Shown piece after piece: positions 14,993 to 17,195 of a DNA stretch of 17,195 nt. The notes under the pieces were generated by a model. It did not search any database and was not told the origin of the DNA. It saw nothing but the letters and a program-made list of their open reading frames with translations. This DNA is from Muribaculaceae bacterium (lineage in GTDB: Bacteria > Bacteroidota > Bacteroidia > Bacteroidales > Muribaculaceae), in NCBI GenBank assembly GCA_029052265.1, contig JAIDJJ010000264.1, positions 1 to 17,195 on the forward strand. The letters run 5' to 3'. Numbering within the stretch: the first letter of the stretch is position 1; every line of letters begins with the position of its first letter. The translations under genes were made by a program, and so were the position numbers.

Positions 14993-15808
14993 ATGAAAGA
15001 TCTGCGCACCATACGTATTTTTTTATCCACCCTGTTTTTTATAGGCGCGCTGGCTTATCTTGTGGTGAGTCCAACGATACATCCTATGGCAAAAGTGGTG
15101 GAGAAGGTACAGATTGTCCCCTCGCTGATAGCAACCGGCATGGGGACAATCATTATATGGTTGGGTATCACTTTCGTGTTCGGAAGGATATACTGTTCCA
15201 CCGTATGTCCTGTCGGCACGTTGCAGGATATTGTCATTCCCCTGCGACGGTTCATCCCGGGTCTTCGGCGTCCGTTCTCATATAAGAAACCAAGGGGTGT
15301 GAGGTATCATATCCTTATTATTTATGGAGTCTGCCTTGTGCTTGGGGCTGTGGCTGTTTCATTCTGGATAGAGCCGTGGAATATGATGCGCAACATCTGT
15401 GGGGCAATAAATCCGACCCGGGCACAGGAGGCATGGCTGACATTAGGGATAGGGATGGGAGCCGGGATGGCGGCGGGGTTGATTTCCGCACTGTCGATAG
15501 CTATATGTGCATTGATGACAGGAAGGGGATTTTGTAATACGGTGTGTCCGGTAGGCACTGCATTGGGATGTTTTCATGATTTCACCCTCTATCATATCGA
15601 GATTGATCCAGACAAGTGTGTAAACTGCATGAAATGTGAGGAGGTATGTAAGTCGCAATGTGTCAAAGTGGTGGGTAGACATGTCGACAATTCCCGTTGT
15701 GTGCGTTGCTTTGACTGTCTTAAGGTGTGTCCCAATGATGCTATCCGTTACCAATGGAATCGTAACCTCCGGGCGACTCCTCTCATAAGAAAAGTGAAAA
15801 CCAGATAA
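14993..15808 (+). CDS. NapH-like membrane 4Fe-4S protein
   Basis: I start at the ATG at 14993 (271 aa, MKDLRTIRIF); a longer in-frame opening at 14843 would overlap yidC by 113 bp with a non-conserved, basic sequence. Four membrane segments are visible (about 8-26, 44-64, 105-125, 150-175). Each half carries a polyferredoxin-type motif, GRIYCSTVCPVGTLQD (65-80) and GRGFCNTVCPVGTALG (178-193). A soluble tail holds two 4Fe-4S sites: C209, C212, C215, C219 and C236, C239, C242, C246. The layout resembles the NapH/NosR/CcoG group, which moves electrons from the quinol pool or handles electron transfer at the membrane. No nap, nos, rnf or cytochrome oxidase gene is near, so the partner is unknown. 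It lies between yidC and thyA, 15 nt before thyA, in one likely transcript. Confidence 0.83.
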   Translation: MKDLRTIRIFLSTLFFIGALAYLVVSPTIHPMAKVVEKVQIVPSLIATGMGTIIIWLGITFVFGRIYCSTVCPVGTLQDIVIPLRRFIPGLRRPFSYKKPRGVRYHILIIYGVCLVLGAVAVSFWIEPWNMMRNICGAINPTRAQEAWLTLGIGMGAGMAAGLISALSIAICALMTGRGFCNTVCPVGTALGCFHDFTLYHIEIDPDKCVNCMKCEEVCKSQCVKVVGRHVDNSRCVRCFDCLKVCPNDAIRYQWNRNLRATPLIRKVKTR

Positions 15809-15823
15809 AGAGAACACAAAACA

Positions 15824-16618
15824 ATGAAACAATATCTTCAACTTCTTGATCATATTTTGAAAACCGGTCATCAAAAGAACGATCGTACAGGCACAGGAAC
15901 TATTTCTGTATTTGGTTACCAGATGCGCTTTGACCTTTCGGAAGGTTTCCCGCTACTGACTACAAAAAAAGTGCATCTAAAGAGTGTGATATATGAATTG
16001 TTGTGGTTTCTTGCCGGAGATACAAATGTAAGGTATCTGCAGGATCATGGAGTGAGGATATGGAATGAATGGGCGGATCCGGATGGAGAATTAGGTCATA
16101 TTTATGGATTCCAGTGGCGCTCCTGGCCAGGTTACGACGGAGGATTTATTGACCAGATATCAGAAGCTGTGCGCACCATAAAAGAAAATCCTGATTCTCG
16201 TCGAATAATAGTAAGCAGCTGGAATGTGGCAGATATTGACAATATGAATCTTCCCCCGTGTCACTCCCTTTTTCAGTTTTATGTGAATGACGGTAAGCTT
16301 TCGCTCCAGCTTTATCAGAGGAGCGGCGACAGCTTTCTGGGTGTGCCGTTTAACATAGCGAGCTATGCGCTGCTTACCATGATGGTGGCACAGGTATGCG
16401 GATTAAAGCCCGGGGAATTTATTCATACTTTAGGTGACGCACACATATATCTGAACCATCTTCAGCAGGTAAAGACACAATTGGAAAGGGATCCGAGAAA
16501 GCTTCCTGTCATGAAGATCAATCCGGAGGTAACGGATATTTTCAAGTTCAGATATGAGGATTTCACACTTGAAGGTTATGATCCATGGCCTGCCATAAAA
16601 GGGGAAGTCAGTGTATAA
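15824..16618 (+). CDS. thyA: Thymidylate synthase
   Basis: This 264-residue enzyme methylates dUMP to dTMP using methylenetetrahydrofolate, which it oxidises to dihydrofolate for FolA to recycle. Its length equals that of E. coli ThyA and the key residues fall at the same numbers: Arg21 in NDRTGTGT, the RR pair in DSRRIIVSSWN (about 126-127) and the catalytic Cys146 in LPPCHSLFQFYV. The GDSFLGVPFNIASYALL stretch holds the dUMP-binding Asp and Asn, and HTLGDAHIYLNH the His and Tyr. The C-terminus GEVSV is shifted from the usual AVAI ending, but a hydrophobic last residue is kept. It starts 15 nt after the Fe-S protein gene and is followed by a strong hairpin. Confidence 0.97.
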   Translation: MKQYLQLLDHILKTGHQKNDRTGTGTISVFGYQMRFDLSEGFPLLTTKKVHLKSVIYELLWFLAGDTNVRYLQDHGVRIWNEWADPDGELGHIYGFQWRSWPGYDGGFIDQISEAVRTIKENPDSRRIIVSSWNVADIDNMNLPPCHSLFQFYVNDGKLSLQLYQRSGDSFLGVPFNIASYALLTMMVAQVCGLKPGEFIHTLGDAHIYLNHLQQVKTQLERDPRKLPVMKINPEVTDIFKFRYEDFTLEGYDPWPAIKGEVSV

Positions 16619-16702
16619 AGTTACGGATGTTTCTGCCATGTGGCATTATGAATGGCATGGTTCATAGCATTGACATACTGAAGGGGAGGTGATAAAAAGA
16701 TT

Positions 16703-16734
16703 ATTGGCGGAGCGTCTCACGACGTTCCGCCAAT
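16703..16734. terminator. Strong hairpin after thyA, possibly bidirectional
   Basis: Two 14-nt arms (16703-16716 and 16721-16734, ATTGGCGGAGCGTC against GACGTTCCGCCAAT) enclose the loop TCAC. Position 16712/16725 is a G-U pair in plus-strand RNA and a C-A mismatch in minus-strand RNA, which favours use by thyA. On the minus side, however, the stem is followed by AATCTTTTTATC, a better T tract than the TTTGCGCTTT on the plus side. It could therefore stop both thyA and the small leftward unit that starts near 16910. Confidence 0.7.
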
Positions 16735-16888
16735 TTGCGCTTTAATTAATTGATTTTATCAGTTCCCTAATTTTAAATTTACACCTAATTATCCATTTGT
16801 TTCAGTACCCGTCAAATAAGAAATATTTTGTATTTTTTTGATACTGCTTGAGCGAGAATATTCATTTTGTTTTGGGAAAACTTAAAAA
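16725..16888. repeat. Long form of the intergenic element shared with the yidC leader
   Basis: Blocks TTCCGCCA (16725-16732), TTTAATTAATTG (16741-16752) and TTTGGGAAAACTTAAAAA (16871-16888) match, in order and on the same strand, the contiguous stretch 12716-12753 upstream of yidC. The 118 bp between the second and third blocks carry the small ORF. Seen from the minus strand the order is promoter, third block, ORF, second block, hairpin. Confidence 0.5.
16812..16865 (-). CDS. Possible 17-residue small protein or leader peptide
   Basis: The frame reads MNILAQAVSKKYKIFLI and stops at TGA. It is preceded by an A-rich CCCAAAACAAA leader of the kind that works as an initiation region in Bacteroidota. 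A near-consensus promoter lies about 50-80 nt upstream, and a stem with a T tract lies downstream (16703-16734, then AATCTTTTTATC). The peptide is amphipathic, with a basic SKKYK followed by IFLI. I do not recognise a family. It could equally be a spurious ORF within a small RNA of about 220 nt. Confidence rests on the arrangement and not on homology. Confidence 0.3.
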   Translation of the reverse strand: MNILAQAVSKKYKIFLI

Positions 16889-16916
16889 CCTATTATGGTT
16901 TTCGTGTTTTCGAATG

Positions 16917-16948
16917 CAAAATTAATATCAGAAATGAAAAAATGCAAA
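16917..16948 (-). promoter_or_regulatory. Near-consensus promoter pointing left toward thyA
   Basis: On the minus strand TTTG (16948 to 16945) and TAATTTTG (16924 to 16917) are exact matches to the Bacteroidota -33 and -7 boxes with a 20-nt spacer. Transcription would start near 16910 and run toward the hairpin at 16734-16703, converging on thyA. It is among the best promoter matches in the window. Confidence 0.6.
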
Positions 16949-17195
16949 TTTTTTTAAGGATAAAAAACGATAAAAGGTGATTTTTGTATATAAACACGAC
17001 TTTTTGAACAATGATTTAGGCTGAATTCATATTTTTGTATCACATTTAACGTTATTTCGACCTTATATTTAAATATATTTTAATGCAGTTGCGGTCGATT
17101 TTTTTGTAGTAAGGGGGGCTAAGAAACTGTTTAAAATTTATTTTGTCTTGTCATTGAGGTCTTTGTCATCATCTTTATGATATTTATTCAGTCAT

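Larger units (their letters stand above)
16619..17195. other. 577-bp AT-rich non-coding end of the window
   Basis: No long ORF is present in any frame. It holds the thyA hairpin (16703-16734), a minus-strand promoter (16917-16948) with a 17-codon ORF (16812-16865), a block shared with the yidC leader (16871-16888) and a weak rightward promoter candidate (TTTG 17003-17006, TATTTTTG 17030-17037, 23-nt spacer). It also has the 14-nt palindrome TATATTTAAATATA (17064-17077) inside the loop of a 6-bp stem (17057-17062 with 17093-17098) followed by a T run. Past 17110 I recognise nothing. Confidence 0.6.

Noticed and set aside
16634..16666. Two overlapping short stems (TGCCAT/ATGGCA and TATGAA/TTCATA) resembling a small RNA switch after thyA
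   Set aside because: Each stem has only 6 bp, and chance occurrence in AT-rich DNA is likely.
17110..17195. GGGGGGCTAAGAAACTGTTT and following bases as an insertion-sequence end
   Set aside because: It has a general look of a transposon terminus, but no inverted partner, target duplication or transposase fragment is in the window.

Overview
The window looks like a chromosomal segment of a Bacteroidota bacterium, most likely Bacteroidales and perhaps close to Muribaculaceae (the family-level guess is inference). The signs are promoters of the Bacteroidota type (-7 TAnnTTTG with a -33 TTTG-like box), A-rich leaders instead of Shine-Dalgarno sites, a DUF4369/TlpA-like lipoprotein, a Bacteroidota-type YidC and an Obg with an acidic tail. 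I see no rRNA, tRNA, CRISPR array, complete insertion sequence or phage gene.

Left part, minus strand (1-6642). Three units read leftward. The first is a lipoprotein with a thioredoxin-like domain lacking its catalytic cysteines (1623-2666), followed 5 nt later by comM/yifB (73-1617). The second is a short WYL regulator (2901-3515) with its own promoter and terminator. The third is a Na+/phosphate symporter of the NptA/PhoU type (4852-6642) followed by a mannose-1-phosphate guanylyltransferase (3716-4804). The terminator of the third unit overlaps the promoter of the WYL gene.

Right part, plus strand (6761-16618). folA starts from a promoter interleaved with that of the divergent symporter gene and is followed 6 nt later by a GT4-like glycosyltransferase (7271-8539). 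Next comes a tight run: a full-length WYL regulator (8643-9548), a CBS plus sugar nucleotidyltransferase fusion (9535-10620), obgE (10665-11831) and a PlsC-like acyltransferase (11824-12651), with overlaps of 14 and 8 bp. After a 207-bp gap with a promoter come yidC (12859-14955), an orphan NapH-like membrane 4Fe-4S protein (14993-15808) and thyA (15824-16618). folA and thyA, often neighbours, are about 8.5 kb apart here.

Right end (16619-17195). This is 577 bp of AT-rich DNA with no long ORF. It is not featureless. A strong hairpin follows thyA, and a near-consensus promoter on the minus strand points back toward that hairpin. Between them lies a 17-codon ORF with an A-rich leader. The flanks of this small unit recur, without its core, just upstream of yidC. 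This small element is the part most worth a second look.

Functionally the window is mostly core physiology: folate/dTMP synthesis, envelope sugar activation and transfer, phospholipid acylation, membrane protein insertion, ribosome-linked GTPase, phosphate uptake and DNA recombination. I find no convincing defence or mobile system.
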